Assembly (NCBI RefSeq): GCF_000213175.1 | Contig: NW_009799103.1 | Span: 2,071,833-2,135,832 of the forward strand | DNA: 64,000 nt | DNA from: Neurospora tetrasperma FGSC 2508 | Lineage: Eukaryota; Ascomycota; Sordariomycetes; Sordariales; Sordariaceae | Reading direction: 5' to 3' | Part shown: in pieces, positions 36,501 to 47,954 of the stretch | Position numbering within the stretch: position 1 is the first letter of the stretch | Layout of the letters: every line of letters begins with the position of its first letter | The notes under the pieces: generated by a model | The model's database searches: none | Told to the model about the DNA's origin: nothing | The model's input: the letters and a program-made list of their open reading frames with translations, nothing else | Translations under genes and position numbers: made by a program

Positions 36501-39500
36501 GACTAAGGTATAAACTCCCCTATCTTCGAGTACTTTAACTTACTTCTTTATAGCCGGCAACTAATATAATTCGAAATTATTTTACTTTCATACAACTCGG
36601 TAATTCTTAAGGATAAATCGTTGAACTTTACTAATAACAACGCTTACTATATCATAATTAATTTTAACAGTAATAAAACAATATATAAGTATTGTCCATC
36701 TTACTAAACATCCCTCTACTATACCGTAGAAATTGTTAAATAGTATTACCGAATCTTAAACTATATTGCTATTGCTATCTTTTACCTATTAAATACTATA
36801 TTTGAAGTCTAGTAGTTTGGCCGTAGAGTAACGAAGTTTACCTTTAAGTACCTCTAAGTATAATACCTATATATTAGACCTAGAAGGCTAGCTTTCCTAT
36901 CCTAGCTACGCCTAAGTAGATAATCGACCTATAGGGTCTAGCGGATTTATTATAGGGCCCGAATTCGAGGTTTGTTACTCCGAATTTAATTAAAATTACA
37001 ACCTACTAACTTGTAATCCCAATGATAGGGTGTATTATCGTATATAAGAGGGATTCGGCATACCTATTGGTAATAATTATACGGCTAAAGTAGGTTGTTA
37101 AAGATTATTGGGTAGCGGGGTGCCTAGAGTAGTATAGACTATTAGTTTATTAGAATCGCATTAGTCGCGTTAATCGCGGGGTATACGGTCTTCTTTATTA
37201 AGATCTTTAAAATTAAGAAGGTCGTCGTTATACTCGATTATCTCTCTAATTAGTAAATTTAACGGTTAATACTATAATAGATCTGGTAATAAAAGCGCTA
37301 GAGAGTTTGGTACTAGACTCGGTATTAGTAATAGGGATATTAGCATTGTATTAACTAGAGTATTCGGGAGAATTATTATAATCGCTGGAATAATCGAAGT
37401 GACTAGAGCAATCGCAGTAATCGGCGCGGTAGCCGGCGTAATTACGGCGGTTAGAGCAATTAAGGGAGCTAGTATAACTTCTAGCGAGAGTAGTAGTACA
37501 ATTGTCGTCTCCTATATCTTCTTAACTTCTTATTGGAGTGACTCGACTACTTTCTATAAATATAACTATAGGACTATACTATTGACTTTGACCTAAATCT
37601 AGTAACCGCTATCCACAACCTTATTAATCTTATTTACTATTTAATTTAAATAGATAATATAATATTCAACGATATTACTGTAACTATTACGGACTAAATC
37701 CTTATAATTAACTAGGTGCTCTTTAAGAAAGGTTATTGCGCTAGCTCTAGCGATCTCGCTATTATATAGATTCTAAATAAATATAATACGGCTGTGGAGA
37801 TTATTTAAACCGATGAAATGACCCTTCTGTGCTCTAGTACGAAATTTATCGCCTTATAGTCGCTTTTCTAATTTAATAAAATAGTAAGCCGTATAGAAAT
37901 AAAACCTTAAATACTTAAAATATAGCTATTTAATTTCGTCTAGGAAGTTGGCTACATTAGCGAATAACTCCTATAGGCTTCGTCCATTACATACTTTTAA
38001 AGGAAGGAGATTAAGTACTCTAACGATATAATTAGCCACAAAAGGCTACAAATACTCTAAGATATTGAAATCTATTATTAAAACTCTAGTACGCTATATA
38101 ATAATAGTACTAATTCTCTCGATCTTTCCTTACATTTATAGAGTATAGGGCGTTAACTTTAAGAGCTCTACACCTTCTATACGTACTTACTCAACGATTT
38201 TACTATATTAAAATTCTTTAATACTAAAACTATATTCTAGACTACTATTAAGACCAAATGCCCTAATCTTAAGCCCACCGCTTTAAAGCTCAACCCACTT
38301 TTTAAATTCTTTGATCTATATAAAAGCATTACCCTTATTAGCTATAAATCTAGCTTGATAAAAGCCGGTAACCTAATTAACGAAGTAGATTATATATTTA
38401 TATCCCTTATAGCTAGGTAAAGTATAGGAAACGATGTTAATATAAATATAAATTAACGGCTGAATTATTACTTTATTAGCGATTTTAGAGATTATATTAT
38501 AAGTTTTTACTTTAATATATACTTTACAAAAATAGTCTTAGGTATTGCTTAATTTGATACCGGCCGTTTCGCAAACTTTGAGAACCTAGTTTTTACCTAC
38601 ATATATAAGGCGATAGTATATTACTAAGTAATTAATTAAGGCCATTATAACGTAGCGAACGTTTTGGGAAAAGTCTTACTAGGTATATACTAGAAGGATT
38701 AGAAGGCTATTAATCTATTTGCACTATATTATAACCTTACTATATACCAAAACTTAGTTGGACTTTATATTCTAAACTATACTATTATTAGGAAGACCTC
38801 TTATTATTAATAGATTCGCTAGGGTAGAAGGACTATAAATACAATCTTTGATTCTAACCTTAACGGTTATATTATTTAAAGTAGCTATAATTAATTCGAC
38901 GGTACTAATATAGTAGGTATAAATCGAAGTTCTATTACCGACCGTATAAATTATTAGATGGGGGAGTAGTAGTATATCTATAAATTATTTAAGGTGGTTA
39001 AAGATATTATTTAGAAATCTGGTTATTTCTGATACTGTTTAGTAACTGCCTTTAAGCCTATTAGACTTTAGTAGGATTACTATAGGTATATTAAAGTTAT
39101 AATTAAGAAGAATCGATTAATTGACTATTCTAAGTATAATTAATACGCTCAAGAGCGTCGGTTAGGGGCTCTAGTAAAAATCTATATTATTACCTATATT
39201 GGTTATGCCTATAAATATTCCACCTCTATATAATAAAGTAGAGTTAGTAGTAGTGGTGGGAGTAATTAAATTAGTAAAAATATTATTAGTAAGGGCAGTA
39301 GTACTAGCGTTGGCGGCCTTCTTGGCTAATATCTCCTTCTTGGGCCTCTAAGTATCGGGCGCCTTCTTAGGGAAGCAGACCTAGCAGACGTCCGTTTATT
39401 TATTAATATAATAATTGTAGGAGATATACTTTTAGTTGGTATAGATCTTCCTATTACAACTAGTATAATCGATTCTCTTATTATCCTTCTTCTTATTAGC

Positions 39501-40553
39501 CGAGCGACTATTATTATTATTCTTATTAGTATTATTACTATTATTGGCTAACTTCTAGATATTAACGTTAATATTAGTACGGGACTCCACGTTGCTAATA
39601 TTACTGAATTTAATTAGGAAAGAACCGGTATCGAAGTCGCCGTCTTCTAAAGCGGCTGCCTAGTATCTAGTATCGATAGAATAGGTATCCTTTATAGTAT
39701 TATAAAGGAAGATAACCTTAACATTTTTATCTACCGTAAACTTAGCGTTTTTAATATACTTATAGAGCAAAGTATAATAGGTAAGGAAAAAGCTATAGTA
39801 TTAAAGTTAGTACGTTTAATAGCTAAATATTCGGCGAAGACTTCGCTACGAACTTCGTTAGTAATACGGGTAATATAAAATTAAATAAAATTATATATAA
39901 CCTTAGAATTTCTACTAATTCTATCCTAACTATTAATAATTAAAGTAGTAATAATAGCGGGGTTCTTAAGAGTAGAAAGTAGAATTTTATTAGTATTAGT
40001 ACGTTTAATCTATTAAATATTATACTTTTCGGGTTCTATTACCTTATTAGGTTCCTCGATTATCTTCAAAATATACTCGGCGAATTGAAAGCAATTAAGC
40101 TCGGCTATAAGTCCCTAATGCTAATTAGCGATATTTTGGTCGCTAAGAAGGGGAACTAGCAACGAACTAATGGTCGTAGTTGGTATAGGAGGGTTCGATA
40201 TATTAGCGGCAATCGAATTATTAAAGTCGCGTATCTGAAAAAGAAGAGGAGTGGGAGTCACTAGACTAGCTACTAATTAATTTAATAGAATCGCTTAATT
40301 CGATAATAGATTTAATAGAACTAATACCTAATTCAATAGAGGAATTAATAATTAATTCAATAGAGGGGTCGCTAAATAATAAGTATTAGCGAGAATCTTT
40401 ATATAGCGAAGCTAGTTTACGGGCGAACTAGCGAGTTGTTAAATAGACGAAGGTCGTAATAGTTTGTAGACCCGGTACTATAGCGCCTTAATGAAATTAA
40501 CAATACGCTTTGAAGATGCGCCCGTTGAATGCGATCACAGGGAAGGTTAGAGA

Positions 40554-40565
40554 GGGCTTATAACC
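40554..40565 (-). other. Copia-2 primer-binding site, half-tRNA type
   Basis: Directly next to the 5' LTR the minus strand reads ggttataagccc. This resembles the sequence complementary to the anticodon arm of initiator tRNA-Met (ggttatgagccc). Many Copia elements prime from an internal half of that tRNA instead of its 3' end. The inference rests on 11 of 12 matching positions and its position. Confidence 0.65.
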
Positions 40566-40740
40566 TATGAGATTACCAACGAGATCAAGCGGTTAGATAC
40601 GATTAATTGAGTGTACTATAGAGAGAGAGAGAGAGGGAGACTGGCGGAGTCCAGAAGGCTAGATGTGGTGCGGTCTGGGCAGGGCACAGAGTGGGGACTG
40701 GGCTCTGCCCAGCCCAGTGAATGCCCGGGACCCACCAACA
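40566..40740 (-). repeat. Copia-2 5' LTR
   Basis: 175 bp, alignable to 34763-34937 without gaps over most of its length. The 77-codon frame at 40611-40844 starts inside it and is not a gene. Confidence 0.9.
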
Positions 40741-41404
40741 ATTTATCGCTAGGACGAATTATTATTAACTATAGCCGTTTAATAATAATAATTCGGTTGC
40801 CGACATTGAAGTCTAAATCTCTTTATCTCTTATTAATTTGTTAAACCTACTCTTCCTAGACCGTCTTAATTATTTCTTTAACGTACTCTATATATTTATA
40901 AATATATTAAATATATTTTTAAATTTACTCCCTAATTAATTATTTAGTCCGGGGAATAGTAGGGTCCTAAATTCGGGCTTCCCAATCGAAGGGTATATAT
41001 ATTAGGCAATTAAATATAACTTCGTAAGGGGAGAGGCTAGTACTATTTCAAGGAAGGCTACTTTATATAACATCTAGTACTAAGATCGCTTCTAACCAAT
41101 CGTTTTAATAGTAATTAATAAAGGGATAAAATGGCTAATCGAAGTAAATGTTTATAATTTCTACCTACCCCGCTAATTAACTATAGCCCGCAATAGCTAG
41201 CTTCTACTTCGTACCAATTAATTTAAATATTTCGTTAATAAAGGCAGATATAAACTAAGAACTATAATTGAAAATAACTTCTTTTCAGATATTATAAACC
41301 CTATAAAGTCCCTTATAATATATTCGGGTAACGTCCTAGGAGGTAGCTCTTTCTATATAGAATATAACCTATAATAATTAAATTAGACGGTCTACTATTA
41401 CGAA

Positions 41405-41842
41405 GAGAAACTCTATCCGCACGTGGACAAAACTCTATCCGCACGTGGAAGAAAAAGCTAACTTCAACAATACTTTTCTAATATCTACAACTTTAATAGA
41501 GGGTTATAAACTATATTAGATTTTTCCTGATTTTTTTTCTCTATCTCACACTGCTCGGTACGTTAAGATAAGTGCCTTGAGTGCTGAGGAATTTTAGAAG
41601 ATACGAGAGAGATATAAAGAAAATAATAAAGATATTAAAACATAAAAGAGGCTGAAAATAGAATCTAGCTAATGCCTAGCCTAGTAATGAGGATATGTAT
41701 ATTCAAAAATCCATAGAAAATCAATAAATAATTTGATACTACTTTTACTTTTATCCGACCTCTTTTAGCTAAGTTATACTTAGAAAGCTAAAGTGGATCC
41801 ACGTGCGGATAGAGTTTTATCCACGTGCGGATAGAGTTTCTC
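41405..41842. mobile_element. MULE-type MITE, gagaaactc family
   Basis: 438 bp with 45-bp inverted repeats. Each repeat is two tandem copies of aaactctatccgcacgtgga. An exact 8-bp duplication attacgaa lies at 41397-41404 and 41843-41850. It has the same TIR as MULE-B (14263) and the same interior as 16584-17034. Inserted in Gypsy-4 integrase. Confidence 0.92.
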
Positions 41843-41850
41843 ATTACGAA

Positions 41851-43205
41851 AGTATTATTATAACTGTATTTATCCTTAAATGTTTTCTTAAAGTCAATTA
41901 CAATCGAGGTCTATTTCCTATCGAACGGTAGGATAGGGTACAATTTACCCAGGGTTTTATCTTTAAGCACTTTACTAGCCTAACAAACTATACAATTTTT
42001 AACAAAACAATCAATATCTCCCGCAATACCGGACTACCAATACTATTCACTTAAAATTATTCGTATCTTATTTCGGCTAGGTTAAACTATTATTAAAGTT
42101 AAATAAATAATATTAATAATACAAATTTGAAAATTATCCCTAACAGGAATAATAAGGCGGCCCTAATATATTAATAGGCTGTTGGCTATTATTATAATTT
42201 TAGGGTCGGATTTATAGGCGCGTATATAGTATTCCTCTAGGGATTCCTCTTTGCAATTAACCTTTATAATCGCATCGACCAATTCGTAACCCTCAAATTC
42301 AATTAAGCACAATTCCAAATTCTCAATATCCAGCGCAAAGAACGGCACCAACTCCTCCAACATACCATTTAATATAGCAATAGAGGCTAAAACAATAACC
42401 TTACCTCTATTACCTTTATTTATTAATAATTTAAATATTTAAAGGGTATAATACACCTCCTTTTTATCCTTCTAAATATTAAAGTCTTCTAATTTATATA
42501 ATAAAGTATCAGCAGCCGCGTTTTTAATACTAAAGTAATAAATAATTTCAAAATTATATTAGGATAGGAGCTCAGCCCAACCAACTTATCACAAATTGAA
42601 TGATCATTTGATACTAAAATATTCTAGTGCTTAATAATTTATAACAATTACAAAAGGCTTTAACTACTTTAAACCGACTAGCTCGGATTACCAAGTCCAA
42701 AGGGCCCTAGTAACTATAAATAACTCCTTATTATAAACTAAATAATTATATTTAACCTATTACATTATCTCTAAGTAAGCAATAGGGTGCCATTTCTTCG
42801 TATCTTCTTAATATTAGAATAGGACTCCTATAAAAATCCTATTATTAACATTAATTTTAATCCGTATTTCAGTATTATTGTTAAAATATCTCAACAAAGG
42901 GGCATTTACTAATAACTACTTCAATTCATTGAAGGCCGCGTAACACTTATTAATTTATATAAATACTCCGCCCTTCTTAATCAAATTAGTAAAAGGACGA
43001 ACCACCCGGCCGTAATTCCTAATAAACTTTTAATAGAAATTGTAAAATCCTAGGAGGGACTATACTCCTTATAGGTTAAAAGGGACAACCCAATCCTTAA
43101 TAACCTCAACCTTCTCTAGGTTAATGAAAATATTATTATACCCTATAATAAATTGTAGGAACTTCGTCTTTATAACCTAAAATTTATACTTGTTTAATTT
43201 GATTT
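41851..43205 (-). pseudogene. Gypsy-4 RT/RNase H and spacer remnant
   Basis: Minus-strand landmarks are LNKYKF near 43190, VEVIKDWVVPFNL (about 43130-43090), FIRNYGRVVRPFTNLIKKGG (about 43030-42970) and WHPIAYLEIM near 42780. An uninterrupted frame at 42163-42363, with LVDAIIKVNCKEESLEEYYI, is the spacer before integrase. It is one of the better preserved parts of the element. Confidence 0.78.
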
Positions 43206-43208
43206 AAA

Positions 43209-43400
43209 ATACAGTTCCCCTGGGCGGAGCCAAAGTCCAGGGGAGACAGAGAGGCGCCCAGACTTAGAATCTCTAGTAATTTTTTTTTCCGAAAAAAAAA
43301 AAAACTTTAAACTCAAAGCTGGATTGAACATACAACCTTCGAAAGAGTAGTAATAATAATAACCACTAGGCCACTAGCCTTAATTACTTATTATAGTAAC
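43209..43400 (-). repeat. Probable tRNA-derived SINE
   Basis: Minus-strand order: a tRNA-like head with A box tggcctagtggttatta (about 43380-43360) and B box ggttgtatgttcaatcc (about 43337-43321); homopolymer T and A runs; then a body with a stem-forming stretch, cccctggactttggctccgc (about 43245-43220). The anticodon region is not credible as a tRNA. It interrupts Gypsy-4 RT. Exact ends and a duplication were not found, so the SINE label is an inference from the two internal promoter boxes. Confidence 0.5.
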
Positions 43401-43573
43401 TAACCGGACTTTCTCCCCTATACTATGAGACTTAAGGTAAAAAAGAAACAAAAAAAGAAAAAAAAAAAAAACTCAGACAAAATTTTGAATTTTTTTTTTC
43501 TCTTTCCTAGAATTTCTAGCTTTCAACCCTAGCCCTAACCCTCTTCCTAATCCTTTAGGGTCAAAAGTGTAGT

Positions 43574-43658
43574 TTGGAACTTAATCATTTCTAAGACTTA
43601 GTCATTTTTGGGACTTAGTCATTTCTGGGACTTGGTCATTTCTGGGACTTGGTCATTT
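43574..43658 (+). repeat. Five tandem 17-bp repeats
   Basis: Units of the form ctgggacttggtcattt at 43574, 43591, 43608, 43625 and 43642. The last two are identical and the first three are progressively changed by G-to-A steps, i.e. RIP fades from left to right across the array. Confidence 0.9.
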
Positions 43659-44091
43659 GCAACGCCGCGGTCGCATTTGCAACCAAAACTCCTTTTTTCT
43701 CAATTTTCTCAACGACCATCTGACTGGACAACGCGCAACCGGTACCAAAATGATGAGAAAAAGAAGGCGGTCATTTTGACACCAGATGCATTTTGGCGCA
43801 CGCGACGGTCGCGGAGCAATTCCAATTGCAAAGGAAAAAGTGGCTTTTTTGGGCTGCTATTCGAACCGTGTCTTGCTTGGCGCCAAGTTTTCTCCTTTGG
43901 GACTGCCAAGACAGAGCGCACGGATCACATATTGACCTTCTTTTTTGCATTCTAACCGCTAATAGACAGATACGCCGCGCCTTCCTCGCTTGCGTTGGGT
44001 GGGCCTATGGACCACGACCTTTGGTGCGGATTCTTCCATGTCACCGGGGCCTACGATAACGAAGCTCTCTGGAAGGCATGGGCGCCTCAAT
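43659..44091. other. GC-balanced block of unknown origin in Gypsy-4
   Basis: About 430 bp with ordinary base composition and no RIP signature, between the 17-bp repeats and the resumption of Gypsy-4 RT. Frames of 115 (43608-43955, plus), 88 and 70 codons overlap each other in different phases, resemble nothing I know, and one includes the tandem repeats. No inverted repeats, tails or target duplication were found. It may be the rest of a composite non-autonomous element that began at 43209, or a captured host fragment. Confidence 0.55.
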
Positions 44092-44389
44092 AATCTAATA
44101 TCCTTTAATTTCGCTAATACTTTACAAACGTAATCGTTCTACTCCTCGAAGGTATTAGAGTAAATAAGGATATTATTAATATATATAATATAGAAGTCTC
44201 CTAAGTATAGCCCTAAAATCGAATTAATAAAGGTTTAGAAACAAGCTAGACCGTTAATCAAACTGAACAATAGTACTTTATATTTATAAACTCCTATACT
44301 AGTATAGAAAGTAGTAAATTCTTCGTCCTCTAGCCTTATATAAATATAATAAAACGCTTATCGAATATCGATTTTAATAAACCACTAAG
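44092..44389 (-). pseudogene. Gypsy-4 reverse transcriptase palm remnant
   Basis: The minus strand reads through RLEDEEF, a YKYKVLLFSLINGLACF-like block and the palm region, then to KLKDIRLL at about 44105, where the foreign block 43207-44091 starts. The right edge is the Gypsy-5 LTR. Confidence 0.75.
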
Positions 44390-44651
44390 TATTACGGGCA
44401 AAGGGTAGATAGTAGATGTAAATATACGTAATTGCACGAAGGAGAAAGGAAGAGAGGTGTACAGCCGAGTACCCGGAAGGCTAGCCTTATAAGGGCGGCC
44501 GCCAACGGGTCTATAAACCCGCAGCAGGTAGCGCTCTAACCAATCAACTACCAACAATAGTCATAGCCGGCAATAATAATAACGTACAACAATCTTAGAA
44601 ATTGCTATATATTAGCACTAGGCACAAGGCATACAGGCTAACCCTATAATA
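44390..44651 (-). repeat. Gypsy-5 3' LTR
   Basis: 262 bp, plus orientation tattacgggcaaagg...gctaaccctataata. Its beginning and end resemble the Gypsy-3 LTR. On the minus strand the middle contains gattggttagagcgctacc (about 44555-44530), a tRNA D-arm-like string. Confidence 0.72.
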
Positions 44652-44899
44652 CTTCCCCGGATTAAAAGAAGCTATATAGCTAATTAATATTATATAAAAT
44701 AATAGAAATCCTTATTAAACGAGCGGTCTATTCTTAAAAAGCTTTTACTACCGCCGCCAGCGGGTACTATTATAACCTCCGTTGCAGAACTAAAACCTCC
44801 CGCTCTACCTCCTTCTCCCCTCTATAACTATAATCTCCCTCCGTCTCTAACCGCCTTCGCCTCTTCTCTATTACCGCCCAATCCGGGGGATATAACGCA

Positions 44900-46020
44900 T
44901 TGGAGTAACCGTTATAGAAAGCCTATATAGTATTAGGGGTTATAGATACATCGGCGCGTAGCTGCTATAACGGTGTATATAGGGGTACCCAAATTATAAA
45001 GTATTCCTAACAACCTTTATCGTTCTTCTAGTATTTATTAATTTACTCGAGTTCGTATTCAATAAAATCCTCCCCGTTGTCGGTCCTCCTTATAGTATAG
45101 CCATAGTTAGTACGAACATCCTATTCCTCTATAACCGTCTATCCCGGGAAACCCTCCTCATCCTATAGTTTAACTTTATTAATATAGAATATTAAGCTAT
45201 ACTTTATATTAATTAAAAATTTAAACGTCACCCAATAGTTATCTGCTTTGAGGATTTTAAAAGGTCTTTCGAAGAGGGGTATAAATTTAGCGTAGGGCCG
45301 GCTAGTATCGAGGTTCTCAGTATTAAAAAGAACCTTATTTCCTACCTTATATTTCGGAGCATCCGACCATCGGTTGTTTGTATTATTTTTGTAGTGTTAT
45401 TATATTTACCGGGCTTAATTAGTAATGAAGTCTAAAACTCTCTTAAAACGGTCAGTTAATTTATCAACTTTAAAGTACTCTACTTATTGTACTACCGATA
45501 TTTCAGGCGGGTATAATTTCGCTAGTTCGATGCCTATATATAAGTAAAAACTATAATTAGTAAAGAAGGGAGAAATACTTGTAATTTTCAATACCAAATT
45601 ATTATTAGCAAATTTTGCAATTAATAGCCAATGTACCCAATTATCCTAAGCTTAATTAATATAGAGACGAAGGTATTTTTCTATTTCTATATTAATACGC
45701 TCGGTTTAACCGTTAGTAGTAGGGTAGAAAGCGGAGGAGGGCTTAAGGGCGATTTCTAATCATAATAATAAAGCCCTCTAAAATTATAAAATAAATTAAA
45801 CACTGCGGTTGGAAATAATAGAGTCCAATAAACCGTAAATACTATAGACTTTTTTAATAAAATACTCCGCTAATTCCTCTACCGTTAAACCGACGGTAGG
45901 AATATAGTACCTTATTTTAGTAAGGCGGTCGATAACGATAACGATGTATTTAAATTCCTACCCGTAGTGTATATAGGCGGTTAGCGGGGTAATGTAATTA
46001 ACGGAAATATCCTTCTATAG
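44900..46020 (-). pseudogene. Gypsy-5 integrase and chromodomain remnant
   Basis: The minus strand reads IVIVIDRLTKIRYYIPTVGL (about 45940-45880), VEELAEYFIKKVYSIYGLLD (about 45870-45815), then the C-terminal block PYAKFIPLFERPFKILKADN near 45280-45220 and a chromodomain near 45040-44920 (GEDFIEYELE, then IIWVPLY). The reading is long and clear for this window. The gag-only element split it just upstream of the core. Confidence 0.82.
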
Positions 46021-46026
46021 TGTAAA

Positions 46027-46289
46027 TGTAACGGGTCTGCCAGAGTATTGTACAGCGAGCAGTTGTGTAAGGTTGAAATACTATATTTAATAAAGAGAGT
46101 AAAAGGGGAGACTGTACTAGAAGGGTACAGTCTGGAGAAGGTTTTGTGCAGGGCGCCAAGACCGCACGGGCCAGGCAAACATGTAGATCCGACCAACCAG
46201 GAGGCTCGCATCCTTATCGATACAGCTGGTCCCGGCTTAGCAGACTTAGCAAGGCCGAATCTTTAATCCTAGGCGCTAGCCCTATAATA
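46027..46289 (-). repeat. Gag-only element, left (3') LTR
   Basis: Plus orientation tgtaacgggtctgccagag...gcgctagccctataata. Nearly identical to 47955-48217. Frames of 60-76 codons overlapping it are chance. Confidence 0.9.
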
Positions 46290-46999
46290 TTACCCCCCTG
46301 CTCCCCCCTTAAGGAGCCCGGTCTACCGTACTAGAAAAGTTTGTACCGTTAAATATATGAAGAATAACTAAAATCCCTTATAACCGCTCTTAGCTAAACG
46401 CTTAACTAAATAAGCACGAATAATAATACTAGAAAAGAAAGATTTCTCTATTTAAGCTCCCAAACAAACGCTATACGATTATCTACCTACTACCCGAATT
46501 AGTAATTAATACGCCTACCGTCACCCTTATAGAGCTGCGCCCCTATGGCCGTAGGTACTAAGATTTAATTTAGGGATATTTTTAGACCTTGCCCATCCGG
46601 GGACCTCTCTTACCGCGGCAGCAAATCTATACTCGGTTAATAATTAAAATTAAAGCTATTACCTAATATTTTATATCGCTTTACTTCTCTTGCCAATAGG
46701 GGCTACTACGCTATTATAATTATAATTATTATAACCCCCTCGTTAGGGGGTAGCCTTAATAATCCTTATACTTATAAAATATAATGCTTATTGCCCTCTA
46801 ACGGTTACGTCTTTACAATACATACTACTAACGCGGCTAAATAGTAAGGGGTACTATACAGTAGTCTTATTATATATCTAGCTAATAAACGGTATACCCA
46901 ATAAATTACCCGGTCCTTCCTTTTAGATTTAGCAATATTCCCCTACCCCTAATATTATTAAGCGACTCTTAGTCCGAGTCTTTTCCCCCTTCGGTATTG

Positions 47000-47930
47000 C
47001 TACTGTAGCTATTTAAGCCCCTACCGGATTATAGCCGGACCGTATTCATCTTCGAAATCCGAAGGTACTTCTTGAACTAGTACGATCCACTACCGCAATT
47101 AGTACACTTACCCTCCTTCTTCCACCTATTTCTCTACTTCTGTAACGGTAATTTTAATATTATCGCCGAAGTATTAATAGAGGTATCTATAGGATTACTA
47201 GCATTATTATTATTAACCGGTTACCTCGAACTCGATATCGAGGCGAAAAAAAAAGAATTGCCGTTAAATCGGCGAAGGTATTTAAGTAATAGAGAATATT
47301 ATTTAAGTACGTTGGTTCGGTCGGAAAGCCTTTACTTCCAATCGTTGCTCAAAGTAGTAATAAACTAACTAATTTTAATTACTTCTAACTATAAATTACT
47401 ACGAATACAGTAAAGCACTTCCTCAAAGCGGGCGAAGAAAACTACCATTAATTCACCTAACTTCTAATAAAATCGTTAGAACTCTTAACTAACGCGCTTT
47501 ATAGCATTAGGATCGCTATAAGTAAGCCGGAGCTTTAAAAATAACTCAAACGGCGACCGTAGGCCTTGGGCAGCAAAAGCAACGAATAGCTTCTTAACAA
47601 TAGGCAATAAGCAAACGAGTAGGTAGTAAAACTACGCTTCTATATCGCTAATAGCAGATTTATCTATATGGAGTTTAGCCTACGCGCTCAAAATCTAGGT
47701 TTCGAACTCTTCCTTACTCCTTAAGAACTTTTCGAGTTAGGGAAGTACCTACTTCAGCGCAGCGGCGGGCCTTAAAATAACCTCGGTCAACAACGTCTAG
47801 AAGGCGGCTATAAATTACTACAAACACTCTTAGGGATCTTAGGACCAAGGGATCGCGGGGAAGGCGGTCGGCGTTATTATTGTAAATGGGAGAGACTCTT
47901 TGGGCGTGCCTACAAGAGGTTGGCAACGGG
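47000..47930 (-). pseudogene. Gag remnant with CCHC zinc knuckle
   Basis: The minus strand opens with a frame at 47926-47714 (MPTSCRHAQRVSPIYNNNAD, then LLDVVDRGYFKARRCAEVG) and continues as gag-like sequence. Near 47115-47070 the reading KCTNCGSGSY.FKKYF follows the CX2CX4HX4C knuckle spacing of retroelement nucleocapsids. Homology to a specific gag family was not established. Fossil. Confidence 0.6.
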
Positions 47931-47954
47931 GATTGAAAAGAGGGTCAAATATAA

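Larger units (their letters stand above)
34763..40740 (-). mobile_element. Copia-2, complete-length Ty1/copia fossil
   Basis: 5,978 bp bounded by two 175-bp LTRs (34763-34937 and 40566-40740). An exact 5-bp duplication attta lies at 34758-34762 and 40741-40745. On the minus strand the order is 5' LTR, primer-binding site (40554-40565), gag (about 40450-39350), protease (about 39250-38850), integrase (about 38700-37600), RT (about 36500-35900), RNase H (about 35560-35050), polypurine tract, 3' LTR. It is broken with many breaks but nothing large is missing. It belongs to the same family as Copia-1 and is inserted in Gypsy-4. Confidence 0.9.
33893..44389 (-). mobile_element. Gypsy-4, Ty3/gypsy fossil, heavily interrupted
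   Basis: The 3' LTR is at 33893-34229, followed on the minus strand by a chromodomain-like region (about 34400-34650), integrase end (34660-34757), [Copia-2], integrase core (about 41000-41396), [MITE], RNase H/spacer/RT (41851 to about 43205), [SINE and GC-balanced block], and RT palm (about 44092-44389). Gypsy-5 then cuts it off, and its gag and 5' LTR are not seen. Broken, with many breaks. The order of domains across the insertions is consistent, which is the main evidence that it is one element. Confidence 0.78.

Noticed and set aside
43317-43384. Functional tRNA gene
   Set aside because: A and B boxes are present but the acceptor and anticodon stems do not form; better explained as a SINE head.
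43608-43955. 115-codon open frame, the longest in the window
   Set aside because: It begins in the 17-bp tandem repeats, overlaps two other long frames, and exists because this block escaped RIP; nothing in the translation is recognisable.
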